Shown in pieces: positions 54,186 to 64,000 of a stretch of DNA of 64,000 bases. This DNA is from Pseudomonas soli (lineage in GTDB: Bacteria; Pseudomonadota; Gammaproteobacteria; Pseudomonadales; Pseudomonadaceae): contig NZ_FOEQ01000004.1 in NCBI RefSeq assembly GCF_900110655.1, positions 62,001 to 126,000 of the forward strand. Direction: 5' to 3'. The notes under the pieces were generated by a model. That model made no database searches. It saw only the letters and a list, made by a program, of their open reading frames with translations, and was not told the DNA's origin. Every line of letters begins with the position of its first letter. The stretch's first letter is position 1. A program made the position numbers and the translations under genes.

Positions 54186-55610
54186 ATGTCCATTGAACAA
54201 GTCGCGCCGGCGGTCGAGCGCATGCGCGAGGTATTTGTCCTCCAGCGCCAGGCGTTTGCCGAAGCACGTTATCCCTCGTACCTATCACGTCGAGCCAACC
54301 TTCAAGCGCTCAAGGCGCTGGTACTGGAGCACGCAGATGCGATCGCGGCGGCCATTTCCAGCGACTTCGGCCACCGCTCCGTACACGAGACCAAACTGCT
54401 GGACGTCTTTGGCCTGGTCAGCGAAATCAATCATGCGATCAAAAGCCTGAAACGCTGGATGAAACCGCGCCAGCGCGGAGTCGGTCTCTGGTTCCAGCCC
54501 GGGCGTGCGGCCGTGCTCGCCCAGCCGCTCGGCGTGATCGGCATTGCCGCGCCCTGGAACTACCCCCTCTACCTGACCTTGGGGCCGCTGTGCGGCGCCC
54601 TGGCCGCCGGCAACCGCGCCATGATCAAGGTCGCCAGCGATTCGAGCCACTTCGGGCGGCTGCTGGCCGAGCTGCTGGGCAGGCGCTTTGCCGAGGACCT
54701 GGTGGCGGTCATCCAGCCAGGTCCCGGTATCAACGACGGCTTCTCGCGTTTGCCGTTCGATCATCTGATCTTCACCGGCTCGCCCGCGGTAGGCCGGCAG
54801 GTCATGCGCAACTGCAGCGAGAACCTCACCCCCGTGACCCTCGAACTCGGTGGCAAGTCCCCGACACTGGTGGCCCCCGATTACCCCTTGCGCAAAGCAG
54901 CCGACACCATCCTCTGGGGCAAGTGCCTCAATGCCGGGCAGACCTGCGTCGCCCCGGACTATCTGTTCCTGCCAGCCGGCAGCGAAGAGGCGTTCATCGA
55001 GCATGCGAGTGCGGCGGTCAGCCGTCATTACCCGGTACCGCTGGCCGACAACCCCGACTACACCTGCATGATCAACCCGCGCCAGATGGCACGGGTCGAA
55101 GCCCTGCTGGCCGATGCCCGCGACAAGGGCGCGCGGGTCGTCGCCCTGGCCGACGCCGAAGGCGCCCGCCGGGTCGGCAAGCTGGCGCCGCACCTGGTGT
55201 TCGACGTGCGCGACGACATGCTCATCATGCAGGAGGAGATCTTCGGGCCGGTGCTGCCGGTGCTCGGTTATCGCCGGCTGGAAGAGGCGGTGGACTACAT
55301 CAACGCCCACGAACGGCCGCTGGCCTTGTACCTGTTCGATGAGGACCAGGGGCGTGTCGAGACGCTGTTGCGGCAGACGATCTCCGGCGGCGTCTCGGTC
55401 AACAGCGTGATGCTGCACGTGCTCCAGGAGAACCTGCCATTCGGTGGCGTTGGCCACTCGGGGCTGGGCCACTATCACGCCGAAGAGGGTTTCCAGACAT
55501 TCAGCAAGATGCGGCCGATCTTCTATCAAGCCAAACGCAACGGCAGCTTCCTGCTCAAACCGCCTTACGGTCGCCTCACCCAGGCGCTGCTGCGTCTGAT
55601 GCTGCGCTGA
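54186..55610 (+). CDS. NAD-dependent aldehyde dehydrogenase (coniferyl aldehyde dehydrogenase type)
   Basis: Cytosolic aldehyde dehydrogenase of 474 residues. The catalytic glutamate is E220 in VTLELGGKSPT and the nucleophile C254 in CLNAGQTCVAPDY. The domain order and the hydrophobic C-terminal tail (LKPPYGRLTQALLRLMLR) match the CalB/fatty-aldehyde-dehydrogenase class III branch, which accepts aromatic and long-chain aldehydes. In this cluster it would oxidise aldehydes released by amine or alcohol oxidation to acids. Last gene of the unit; two hairpins follow. Confidence 0.93.
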   Translation: MSIEQVAPAVERMREVFVLQRQAFAEARYPSYLSRRANLQALKALVLEHADAIAAAISSDFGHRSVHETKLLDVFGLVSEINHAIKSLKRWMKPRQRGVGLWFQPGRAAVLAQPLGVIGIAAPWNYPLYLTLGPLCGALAAGNRAMIKVASDSSHFGRLLAELLGRRFAEDLVAVIQPGPGINDGFSRLPFDHLIFTGSPAVGRQVMRNCSENLTPVTLELGGKSPTLVAPDYPLRKAADTILWGKCLNAGQTCVAPDYLFLPAGSEEAFIEHASAAVSRHYPVPLADNPDYTCMINPRQMARVEALLADARDKGARVVALADAEGARRVGKLAPHLVFDVRDDMLIMQEEIFGPVLPVLGYRRLEEAVDYINAHERPLALYLFDEDQGRVETLLRQTISGGVSVNSVMLHVLQENLPFGGVGHSGLGHYHAEEGFQTFSKMRPIFYQAKRNGSFLLKPPYGRLTQALLRLMLR

Positions 55611-55627
55611 GGCTCGGTGTGCTGGGC

Positions 55628-55710
55628 GGGCATGACGAAGTCGCTCCGCGTTGACGCTGCTCCCATGCTCGTCATGCCCTTTTTGGCGCCCTTCGGGGCG
55701 CCTTTTTTTT
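55628..55710 (+). terminator. Tandem terminator hairpins after aldehyde dehydrogenase
   Basis: Two hairpins in a row. The first has 11-bp arms GGGCATGACGA/TCGTCATGCCC with a 30-base loop and a T5 tail (55680-55684). The second, GGCGCCC ttcg GGGCGCC at 55685-55702, is followed by eight T residues and is a textbook intrinsic terminator for the plus-strand unit. It lies between convergent units. Confidence 0.92.
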
Positions 55711-55808
55711 CCAGGGTGCTGCCTCAGGGGTAGGCTGGTGGAGCTTTCACGCAGGACGCCACCGCCGGATTGCTCGTTGGGCGGTGGCGACGTGGGGCCT
55801 GAACGATA

Positions 55809-57389
55809 TCAGCCCTGGGCGACCCACTCGGCGCCGCGCTCGCCGATCATGATCGCGGCGGCATTGGTGTTGCCGCCGACCAGCGTTGGCATGATCGAGG
55901 CGTCGATCACACGCAGGCCATCGATGCCGTGAACCCGCAGCTGGCTGTCGACCACGGCCATGTCGTCCTGGCCCATCTTGCAGGTACCGACCGGGTGGTA
56001 GATGGTGTCGGTGCGTTTGCGCAGGATCTCGACCAGCTGTTCATCGCTGTGCAGGCCGGCGCTGTAGAAGTCGCGCAGGCCGAAGCTGGCCATCGGTGTC
56101 TGGGCGATGATCTCGCGGGTCATGCGGTACCCCTTGAGCAGGGTCTCGACGTCGTCGTCGTGGTCCAGCAGGTTCGGGTCGATGCGCGGGGCGACACGCG
56201 AGTCCGGTGAAGCCAGGCCCACGCTGCCGATGCTCTTGGGGCGCAACACGCAGACGTGACAGCTGAAGCCGTGGCCCCAGTGCAGCTTACGGTTGTGGTC
56301 ATCGACCGTGCCGATCACCGAGTGCAGCTGGATATCCGGTCGAGCGAGGGTCGCGTCGGTCTTCAGGAATGCACCGGCTTCGGCGCAGTTGCTGGACAAA
56401 GGGCCGCGACGGTGGCGCAGGTAATCATAGGTCGCCTTGCCCATCTTCAGGCTGCCCGCCAGGGACACGCCAAGCAGCGAGGTATCGCTGCTCTTGTAGC
56501 ACAGCACCACATCGGGGTGATCGCGCAGGTTCTGGCCCACCCCCGGCAGCTCATGCCTGACGGCGATACCCTGGGGTTCGAGCTCGGCTCGCGGGCCGAT
56601 CCCCGAGAGCATCAGCAGATGCGGGCTGCCGAAGGACCCTGCGGCCAGCAGCACTTCCTTGCGCGCCTTCAGGTGTACCCGAGTTCCCTTGATCAGCGCC
56701 TGCACGCCAGTGGCGCGTTCGCCCTGGAGCACGATGCTTTCGACATGGGTGTTGGTCAGCACCGTGAGGTTACGGCGCTGGCGCACCGGTTTCAGGAATG
56801 CGGTGGCCGTGCTCCAGCGCCGGCCATCGCGGATGGTCACGTCGTAATAGCCGACACCCTCTTGCCGGGCACCGTTGAAGTCTTCGTTGAAAACGTGTCC
56901 TGCACGCAGGGCCGACTCGACGAAGGCTTCGGTGACGACATGGCGATGCGCGGGGCCGACGTAAAGCTCGCCTTCGCCGCCGTGGTAGTCGTTGTCACCG
57001 CCATGGTGCATCTCGCTCTTGCGAAAGTAGGGCAGCACATCGTCGAACGACCAGCCTTCGTTACCCAGCGCGTGCCAGTCGTTGTAATCGTCGTGATGGC
57101 CGCGGATGTAGATCATGCCATTGATCGAGCTGCTGCCGCCCAGCACCTTGCCGCGAGGCTGGTAGCCATGGCGACCGCCCAGGCCTCGCTGCGCAGTGGT
57201 CTTGAACGCCCAGTTGACATGCCGTGTCGGCAGGATCGCGGCCATGCCGACGGGGGTGTGGATCAGCGGCGAGCGGTCTTCCGGGCCCGCTTCGATCAGG
57301 CCCACGGTGACGCCGGGGTCGGCGCTCAGGCGATTGGCAAGGACGCAGCCGGCGGAGCCTGCGCCTACGATCAGGTAGTCGAATTCCAT
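55809..57389 (-). CDS. GMC-family alcohol dehydrogenase
   Basis: FAD enzyme of 526 residues in the glucose-methanol-choline family, near choline dehydrogenase and AlkJ-type alcohol dehydrogenases. The FAD loop is YLIVGAGSAGCVLANRL; the GMC signatures are RGKVLGGSSSINGMIYIRGH and, later, GSFGSPHLLMLSGIGP. The catalytic region is TIYHPVGTCKMG and VGGNTNAAAIMIGERGAE. It would oxidise a primary, possibly long-chain, alcohol to an aldehyde, passing electrons to quinone. It is the last gene of the minus-strand unit, 48 bp after the hydrolase gene. Confidence 0.9.
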   Translation of the reverse strand: MEFDYLIVGAGSAGCVLANRLSADPGVTVGLIEAGPEDRSPLIHTPVGMAAILPTRHVNWAFKTTAQRGLGGRHGYQPRGKVLGGSSSINGMIYIRGHHDDYNDWHALGNEGWSFDDVLPYFRKSEMHHGGDNDYHGGEGELYVGPAHRHVVTEAFVESALRAGHVFNEDFNGARQEGVGYYDVTIRDGRRWSTATAFLKPVRQRRNLTVLTNTHVESIVLQGERATGVQALIKGTRVHLKARKEVLLAAGSFGSPHLLMLSGIGPRAELEPQGIAVRHELPGVGQNLRDHPDVVLCYKSSDTSLLGVSLAGSLKMGKATYDYLRHRRGPLSSNCAEAGAFLKTDATLARPDIQLHSVIGTVDDHNRKLHWGHGFSCHVCVLRPKSIGSVGLASPDSRVAPRIDPNLLDHDDDVETLLKGYRMTREIIAQTPMASFGLRDFYSAGLHSDEQLVEILRKRTDTIYHPVGTCKMGQDDMAVVDSQLRVHGIDGLRVIDASIMPTLVGGNTNAAAIMIGERGAEWVAQG

Positions 57390-57437
57390 CTTGTTGTTCT
57401 CGAGTGGGTGGCAAGGTAGAGGAGGCGAGCGGGCGGG

Positions 57438-58384
57438 CTAGCCGTCCCAGGCGGTGTACTGGTTGACGAAACGGGTAATGTTGCGTTGCGCCGCCTGGGC
57501 CTGAGGCAGGGCGGCGATCATCTGGAACACATGGGGCAGGCGCTTCCAGATCTCCAGGTGAACCGGCACGCCGGCCGCCGAGGCCTTGGCGGCGGCGCGC
57601 ACCGAGTCATCCAGCAACATCTCGGTGCTGCCTACCTGGAACAGCAGCGGCGGCAGGCCATCGAAGCGGCCGAACAGCGGCGATACTGCCGGCTGCCCGT
57701 GGGATTCGGCCGGGGCATAGAAGCCGCGAATGCCGATGGCGAAGGCCGGGGTGAAGATCGGATCATGGCGCGCATTGTCCAAGGCACTCGCGCCGCTGAG
57801 GGTGAAGTCGAGAAACGGCGAGAGCAGCACGGCGCAGCTCGGCAGCGGAGTGTCTTCGTCCCGTAGCCGTTGCAGCAGCGCAAGCGCCAGGTTGCCACCG
57901 GCGGAGTCGCCGGCGACGACGATGTCGCTGGCCTTGAAGCCCTGTCCCTGCAACCAGCGGTAGGCGTCGAGCGCTTCGTGAAGCGCGGTTGGGAATGGGT
58001 GCTCGGGGGCCAGGCGGTAGTCCAGCATCAGTGCCCGGGTCTTCAGTGGCCGGCACCAGCTCGCGACCATCGCGGCGTAGACCTGCGGGGTGTAGGCAAC
58101 GAAGGCGCCGCCATGGATGTACAGCAATACCCGTTCAGGCCGGCAATGGGCCGGCGTCAGCCATTGGGCGGCGACGCCATTGCAGTTCACGTCGGCGCGG
58201 TGTACATCGGTCGGGAATGTCTTGGGCGCCTGGCCATCGAGCCGTTCGAACTGCCGGCGCAGCTTGCCGATGTCGATGCGCAGGCCATGGCTGGACTTCA
58301 CCAGCAGGCGCAAGGCCAGGTTGAGCAGGCGGTTCTTCCAGCGGCCCTCGGCTGGGTCGATTTCGCGGGTATGAAGCTGCGCGT

Positions 58385-58388
<4 letters not shown>
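57438..58388 (-). CDS. Alpha/beta hydrolase, hormone-sensitive-lipase type esterase
   Basis: Carboxylesterase of 316 residues in the HSL (family IV) group. The oxyanion motif is HGGAF (92-96), the nucleophile S162 lies in VVAGDSAGGNLALALLQ, and the acid/base region is near LLDDSVRAAAKA and the histidine in RLPHVFQM. No signal peptide. Its place next to a Baeyer-Villiger-type monooxygenase suggests it splits the ester that enzyme makes, as in known adh-bmo-est clusters. The ATG at 58386-58388 overlaps the ligase stop by ATGA. Confidence 0.9.
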
Positions 58389-60028
<1,640 letters not shown>

Positions 60029-60100
60029 CGGGTTCTACCTTTCTTGTTGTCATGCCCCGGCCACGCTGGTCGTAGCCAGGTGGACGGGAACGGGGTGTGG

Positions 60101-61600
60101 TCAACCGGTGACGCGGGAAGGTCGTGGGGCAGGGATTTCCCGTGTGCTCTGGAGGAAGGCCAGGCGCGGATCTTCGACGGGATCCTTGAGCAGCATCTTC
60201 TTGTCGCGGCCGTAGTGCATGAAGACGAACCACGGGTAGGCCTTGCCCTGGCGCGGGAGAAACTGCTGGTCGCGCTGGATGTAGCCGGACTTCATCGAGT
60301 TCATGATCCCGTCGTCCAATGCGTTGCAGGCATCGTCGCGGGGAGTCACGACATCGAAGTCGTGCTCGTCCATGTAGTGGAAAAGCCGGCACAGGTATTT
60401 GGCCGCCAGGCCGACCTTGAGGGTCCAGGAAACGTTGGTGTAGCCGAATATCCAGGCCATGTTCGGCAGGTTTTCCAGGAGCACGCCCTTGTAGGTCATC
60501 TGCTCGCCGATCGGATAGGGGGTGCCGTCCACCGACACGATCATCCCGCCCAATACCTGGAGCCTGAGCCCGGTCGCCGTGATGATGATGTCGGCCGGCA
60601 AGTGCTTGCCGGACTTGAGCACAATGCCGCTTTCGCTGAAGCGCTCGATGTGATCGGTTTCGATCGAGGCGCGGCCACTACGGATGGCTTTGAACAGGTC
60701 GCCATCGGGCACCGCGCACAGGCGCTCGTCCCACGGCATGTAGTGGGGGGTGAAGTGGCGCATGTCGGCGTCGGGGCCGACCTGGCGACGGACGTGCGAA
60801 AGGATGATCCTGCGCATCAGCCGCGGCCATTGCCGGCAGGCGATATAGGCCGCCCGATACAGCACGATATTGCGCTTGCGGGCCAGGCCATAGGCCCAGC
60901 GGGCGGGCATGATGCGCGAGAGCGTGGCCGTCAATGTGTCGGTGGAAGGCAGCGAGTAGATATACGACGGGGAGCGCTGCAGCATGGTGATATGCCCGGT
61001 TTTGTCGGCCATGGCCGGTATCAGCGTGGCCGCGGTGGCACCGCTGCCGATCACCACGACGTGCTTGCCGGTGTAGTCCAGGTCCTCAGGCCAGTGCTGC
61101 GGATGGACCCGCACCCCTTTGAACGCCTCCTCGCCGGGAAAGCTCGGCAGGAAACCTGCGTCGTGGTTGTAGTAGCCGGTGCAGCACAGCAGGAACTTGC
61201 AGCTGTATTGCCGCACCGTTGCGCTGGCCTCATGCACGGCGCTGACCTGCCACAGGCGTTGCTGGCTGCACCAGTTGGCGCCGGTGATCTTCACGCCGTA
61301 ATGGATCTTCTTGTCCAGGCCATGCTGCCTGGCCGTGTCCTGGATGTACCGCCGGATCGAGGCGCCGTCGGCGAGCACCTTGGGGCTTCGCCACAAGCGG
61401 AACTTGTAGCCGTAGCTGAGCATGTCCGAATCGGAACGGATGCCTGGGTAACGGAACAGGTCCCAGGTGCCGCCCATGCAGGCGCGCCGCTCGAGGATCG
61501 CCATGCTGCGCTCAGGGAACTCCTGCGCCAGCTGGCAGGCGGTACCAATGCCTGACAGGCCAGCGCCGATGATCAAGGTGTCGAAATGTTGATGGTTCAT
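60101..61600 (-). CDS. Baeyer-Villiger-type flavin monooxygenase (EthA-like)
   Basis: NADPH- and FAD-dependent monooxygenase of 499 residues. The FAD loop is LIIGAGLSGIGTACQL, the Baeyer-Villiger fingerprint FKGVRVHPQHWP lies at 160-171, and the NADPH loop is VVVIGSGATAATLIPAM. YPGIRSDSDMLSYGYKF and the C-terminal half match the EthA/group of type I enzymes that accept long-chain and aryl ketones. It would insert oxygen beside a carbonyl to give an ester. First gene of the minus-strand unit; a cluster operator lies about 70 bp upstream. Confidence 0.93.
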   Translation of the reverse strand: MNHQHFDTLIIGAGLSGIGTACQLAQEFPERSMAILERRACMGGTWDLFRYPGIRSDSDMLSYGYKFRLWRSPKVLADGASIRRYIQDTARQHGLDKKIHYGVKITGANWCSQQRLWQVSAVHEASATVRQYSCKFLLCCTGYYNHDAGFLPSFPGEEAFKGVRVHPQHWPEDLDYTGKHVVVIGSGATAATLIPAMADKTGHITMLQRSPSYIYSLPSTDTLTATLSRIMPARWAYGLARKRNIVLYRAAYIACRQWPRLMRRIILSHVRRQVGPDADMRHFTPHYMPWDERLCAVPDGDLFKAIRSGRASIETDHIERFSESGIVLKSGKHLPADIIITATGLRLQVLGGMIVSVDGTPYPIGEQMTYKGVLLENLPNMAWIFGYTNVSWTLKVGLAAKYLCRLFHYMDEHDFDVVTPRDDACNALDDGIMNSMKSGYIQRDQQFLPRQGKAYPWFVFMHYGRDKKMLLKDPVEDPRLAFLQSTREIPAPRPSRVTG

Positions 61601-61667
61601 GAGGTCTCCGGGCCTGGCGGCCCAGGCTTGTACTTGTTGTTATGGCGGACTGTAGAACGAGGAATAA

Positions 61668-61689
61668 ATTTACGCAACAGATGTTATGT
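61668..61689 (-). promoter_or_regulatory. Cluster operator site 4 (AAC-N4-GTT type)
   Basis: On the minus strand: ACATAAC, ATCT, GTT, GCG, TAAAT in order, a perfect extended match. It lies 68 bp upstream of the monooxygenase start. The 194-bp gap it sits in (61601-61794) contains no gene. Confidence 0.6.
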
Positions 61690-61794
61690 TTAGTGTCGAA
61701 TCAACCCCGCTCAGGTCCTCCGGTCGCTGCGGCACAACTCCTTACGGATAGTGATTCACGATCGCCGCCCGGTTGAAAACAGGCATCTCTCTAG

Positions 61795-62463
61795 TCAGCG
61801 AACGCTCGGTGCGAGCCCTGCGATGTAGTGCGCCAGGGCCTCGAGTTCTTCCTCGGAAAGGACGGCGGCGGTAGCGTTCATGGCGCCGCTGGGATCGCTG
61901 CGCTGGCCTTGCTTGAACGCCTTGAGCTGCTCCAGCAGGTAGGCCTGGCCTTGGCCGGCCAGACGCGGCGCCACCGGGCTGCCGGACAGCGTCTCGCCAT
62001 GGCATGCGGTGCAGCCCCGCGTAGTGGCACTGGCGTGGCCGCGGGCACGCATGGCGTCATCGGAGGCCGGTGCGTCGGTCACCCGCGGAACCTGACGGGC
62101 GAAGTATTCGGCCAAGGCCTTGATCCGTTCATCGCTCAGGGCGGCCGCCAGCGGCTGCATCTGCGCGCTGTGTCGCGTGCCCTGGGCAAACGCCTGAAGC
62201 TGCGCCTGGATATACGCTGCCGGCTGCCCAGCGAGCGCCGGGTAGAGGCTGTTATGCGGTTGCCCGCGAGCGCCATGGCAAAGCGAGCAGGCATCCTGCG
62301 GTTGCGGCCAGGCGCCGCCATTGGCCTCATAGCTGGCGTAATGCTGATCGAGGGCGTTCATGAACCTGTAGCCTGCGAGCAGCTCCGGGCCCTGGAAGGC
62401 CGTGACCCCAAGCAAGCCTGCGACAAGCATTGCACTGCCCAGCAGCAGGGTGCGCCTTTTCAT
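61795..62463 (-). CDS. Diheme cytochrome c, partner of amine oxidase 2
   Basis: c4-type cytochrome of 222 residues with CSLCH (59-63) and CTACH (151-155), each followed by its methionine-containing segment (SAQMQPLAAALS; SGAMNATAAVLS). The N-terminus MKRRTLLLGSAMLVAGLLGVTA is a signal or anchor. Sequence and layout mirror the cytochrome at 52804-53457, including the WPQP/QDAC lead-in to the first heme. The ATG at 62461-62463 overlaps the amine-oxidase stop by ATGA, so the two are tightly coupled. Confidence 0.9.
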   Translation of the reverse strand: MKRRTLLLGSAMLVAGLLGVTAFQGPELLAGYRFMNALDQHYASYEANGGAWPQPQDACSLCHGARGQPHNSLYPALAGQPAAYIQAQLQAFAQGTRHSAQMQPLAAALSDERIKALAEYFARQVPRVTDAPASDDAMRARGHASATTRGCTACHGETLSGSPVAPRLAGQGQAYLLEQLKAFKQGQRSDPSGAMNATAAVLSEEELEALAHYIAGLAPSVR

Positions 62464-63947
62464 GCGTGCCTCCGGGTGCCGGCAAGTGCCTGCAGGGCTT
62501 CGAGCGCCGCGCGGTGACCGGCGCGTACCGCGCCGTCCATGCTGCTGGCCCACAAGTCCGCGGTCTCGGTGCCCGACCAGATCAAGCGCCCGACAGCAGG
62601 CTTGAGATAGCGCCCCCAGCGGGTCAGGAAGCCGGGGGGAATGGAGCCGACGCAGGTCAAGGTCCAGGGGTCGACCTTGGCCCAGTCGTGATCGTGGAAC
62701 TGCGTGACGTCGAGAGCTTCCTCGCCCAGGGCCTTGGCGTAGATGCTCGCGAGAGTGCGTGCGGCCTGCCCAGGGTCATCGCTGAGCTGCGCGCTGCGCA
62801 CGAAGCCCATCAAGATGCCGACGCTGCCGTCTGGCGGTGAGTTGTCGCAGGACAGAATCAGCGGCCCGTCGGCCTGGATGACTTGGCCGTTGAGCCCTTT
62901 GTCCCGCCAGAAGGGGCGCGCATAGACATGCACGGTCTTGCGCATGGGCGCCGAGGACGGCCACAGGCGTTGCAACTGGGCACGGCCATCGGGCAGTGGC
63001 GGGTCGAAGACGATCTGGTTGCACAGCGCCGGATGCAGGGCGGCGATGACCTGGCGTGCGCGGATGAGCCCCTGGTCGGTGTGGATCTCGACGATGTCCT
63101 GGTCCCAGCCGACGATCCGGCGCACCGGGCTGGACAGTTTCACCCGATCGCCCAGCGCCTGCGCCATGCGTGTGCACAGCACCTGTGAGCCGCCTATGAA
63201 GCGGGTCTCCTGGGCGCCGCCCTTGAAACCCTCGAGCTTTGCCATGCTGCAGTCGGCGGAGTTGATGAGGGAGAGGTAGTGCAGCAGGGACAGGCTGAAG
63301 GGTGGCGTGCCGGTGGTCAGGCCGATGGAAGTGTCGAAGGTCAGCCGGCTGGTGTTGTCGATACCCTGACTCGCCAGCCATTGGCCCACCGACAGCTTGT
63401 CGAGTGCCTCGGCGTCCGCTGCGGTCCAGGGTTCTTTGCCAGGTACCCGGCGCGACAGCTGGTTGAGCTTTTCGGTCGCCGGGTGATGGGCGCCCTGGCC
63501 GCTGCTCAAGTCTTCCTCGTAGCGGGCTTCACCGACCAGGTAGACATTGCGCCCTTGGTAGTAGGTGGGGAAGGTTTCGACATCGAGCTCGCGTGCCAGG
63601 TCGAAGATCGCGGTCTGGCCTGGCCCGATCCATTCCCCGCCGGCTTCGGAGATCACACCATTGCCAAGCGGGTGGTTGTAGGTGCGTCCGCCCACGCGGT
63701 CCCGCGCTTCCAGCACGGTGAAGGACATGCACCCGGCGCGTTGCAGGTCACGGGCCGCAGTCAGCCCGGCCAGCCCGGCACCAATGATCACCACGTCCAG
63801 CACCTGCTCGGGTTCTGCTCGCAAGGCTTGCGCCATGGCCCGTCCGCTGAGGGCGGCACCGCCGATCAAGGTGGCGCTGGCAAGTGCTTGCACGAGCAAG
63901 CGCCGCTGCCGCGCCGACAATGGCAGTTCTGTGTTTTCCTGATCCAT
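62460..63947 (-). CDS. Flavin monoamine oxidase-like enzyme, Tat-exported (copy 2)
   Basis: Flavin amine oxidase of 495 residues, paralogous to 51310-52794 over its whole length. The leader SARQRRLLVQALASATLIGG contains R15-R16 and resembles a Tat signal, though it lacks the full SRRxFLK pattern. The FAD loop is VVIIGAGLAGLTAARDL with VLEARDRVGGRTYNH; the C-terminal contact is LIWSGTETADLWASSMDGAV. The LTCVGSIPPG cysteine is conserved with copy 1. I chose the ATG at 63945-63947, preceded by GAGG; a TTG five codons upstream is unlikely. Coupled to its cytochrome gene. Confidence 0.9.
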   Translation of the reverse strand: MDQENTELPLSARQRRLLVQALASATLIGGAALSGRAMAQALRAEPEQVLDVVIIGAGLAGLTAARDLQRAGCMSFTVLEARDRVGGRTYNHPLGNGVISEAGGEWIGPGQTAIFDLARELDVETFPTYYQGRNVYLVGEARYEEDLSSGQGAHHPATEKLNQLSRRVPGKEPWTAADAEALDKLSVGQWLASQGIDNTSRLTFDTSIGLTTGTPPFSLSLLHYLSLINSADCSMAKLEGFKGGAQETRFIGGSQVLCTRMAQALGDRVKLSSPVRRIVGWDQDIVEIHTDQGLIRARQVIAALHPALCNQIVFDPPLPDGRAQLQRLWPSSAPMRKTVHVYARPFWRDKGLNGQVIQADGPLILSCDNSPPDGSVGILMGFVRSAQLSDDPGQAARTLASIYAKALGEEALDVTQFHDHDWAKVDPWTLTCVGSIPPGFLTRWGRYLKPAVGRLIWSGTETADLWASSMDGAVRAGHRAALEALQALAGTRRHA

Positions 63948-63973
63948 CTGCACCTCGGCCAACCTGTTCTTGT

Positions 63974-63997
63974 ATTTAGATAACCTTAGTTATGTAA
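63974..63997 (-). promoter_or_regulatory. Cluster operator site 5 (AAC-N4-GTT type)
   Basis: On the minus strand: ACATAAC, TAAG, GTT, ATC, TAAAT in order, a perfect extended match. It sits 27 bp upstream of the amine-oxidase-2 ATG, at the right edge of the window. It may also serve a divergent gene beyond the edge, possibly the regulator. Confidence 0.6.
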
Positions 63998-64000
63998 AAT

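Noticed and set aside
55696..55808. Terminator for the minus-strand GMC gene in the same gap
   Set aside because: The hairpin at 55685-55702 has its T-run on the plus strand only; on the minus strand it lacks a uridine tail, so it was assigned to the aldehyde dehydrogenase unit.

Overview
The window looks like a chromosomal segment of a Pseudomonas of the putida/entomophila type. It is GC-rich, carries REP-type hairpins of the kind scattered through P. putida-group genomes (around 4645, 11601, 16041, 18387 and 20203), and its gene set (KatG, FecI/FecR with a siderophore receptor, carnitine monooxygenase, BCCT carrier, GGDEF protein, MHS-type MFS carrier) fits that group. This assignment is inference from gene content. 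No rRNA, tRNA, CRISPR array or intact insertion sequence was seen.

1-16 kb, mostly housekeeping: the 5' part of carboxynorspermidine decarboxylase, a membrane-anchored hypothetical protein, katG, an MFS carrier, two small lipoproteins, a lipoprotein DNA/RNA endonuclease, a VOC protein, a Cache-GGDEF diguanylate cyclase, and a B12-type ABC importer (btuF-btuC-btuD) behind a clear cobalamin riboswitch. A deletion scar at about 10.72 kb joins the first codons of a GFA-family gene to the tail of a VOC gene.

16-22 kb, carnitine use: a D-malate/tartrate dehydrogenase, a BCCT carrier, carnitine monooxygenase oxygenase (CntA, with E205, H208, H213 and D323 all in place) and its reductase CntB, plus a divergent LysR regulator. 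A 25-bp motif is shared by the upstream regions of the carrier and cntA. 22-29 kb: a Tat-exported molybdenum hydroxylase (large subunit, 2Fe-2S subunit, triheme cytochrome c) with its cofactor genes (XdhC-like and MobA/MocA-like), followed by hchA coupled to a LuxR-type regulator.

30-42 kb: a quinone oxidoreductase with a divergent LysR, small genes, a secreted RNase T2, a lytic polysaccharide monooxygenase plus a GH18 chitinase that both lack signal peptides, a 165-bp transposase-free inverted-repeat element, alkA, and a FecI-FecR-TonB receptor set. A 5'-truncated luciferase-like monooxygenase gene follows.

42-64 kb is the most unusual part. Four transcription units appear to form one catabolic/transport system for a hydrophobic, probably amine-bearing substrate: (a) DUF1329, DUF1302, an RND exporter-like protein and a YCF48-like propeller; (b) a 22-codon leader, a DAO-type flavoenzyme, a membrane protein, a monoamine-oxidase-like flavoenzyme, a diheme cytochrome c, a second membrane protein and an aldehyde dehydrogenase; (c) on the minus strand, a Baeyer-Villiger-type monooxygenase, acyl-CoA synthetase, alpha/beta hydrolase and GMC alcohol dehydrogenase; (d) on the minus strand, a second amine-oxidase and cytochrome pair paralogous to the first. 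Each unit is preceded by a copy of a palindromic site with core AAC-N4-GTT and an extended TAAAT flank, so they are probably one regulon. The regulator is not in the window and may lie just beyond the right edge. The logic would be: amine to carbonyl (oxidases feeding cytochrome c), ketone to ester (monooxygenase), ester to alcohol plus acid (hydrolase), alcohol to aldehyde to acid (GMC, aldehyde dehydrogenase), acid to acyl-CoA (ligase).
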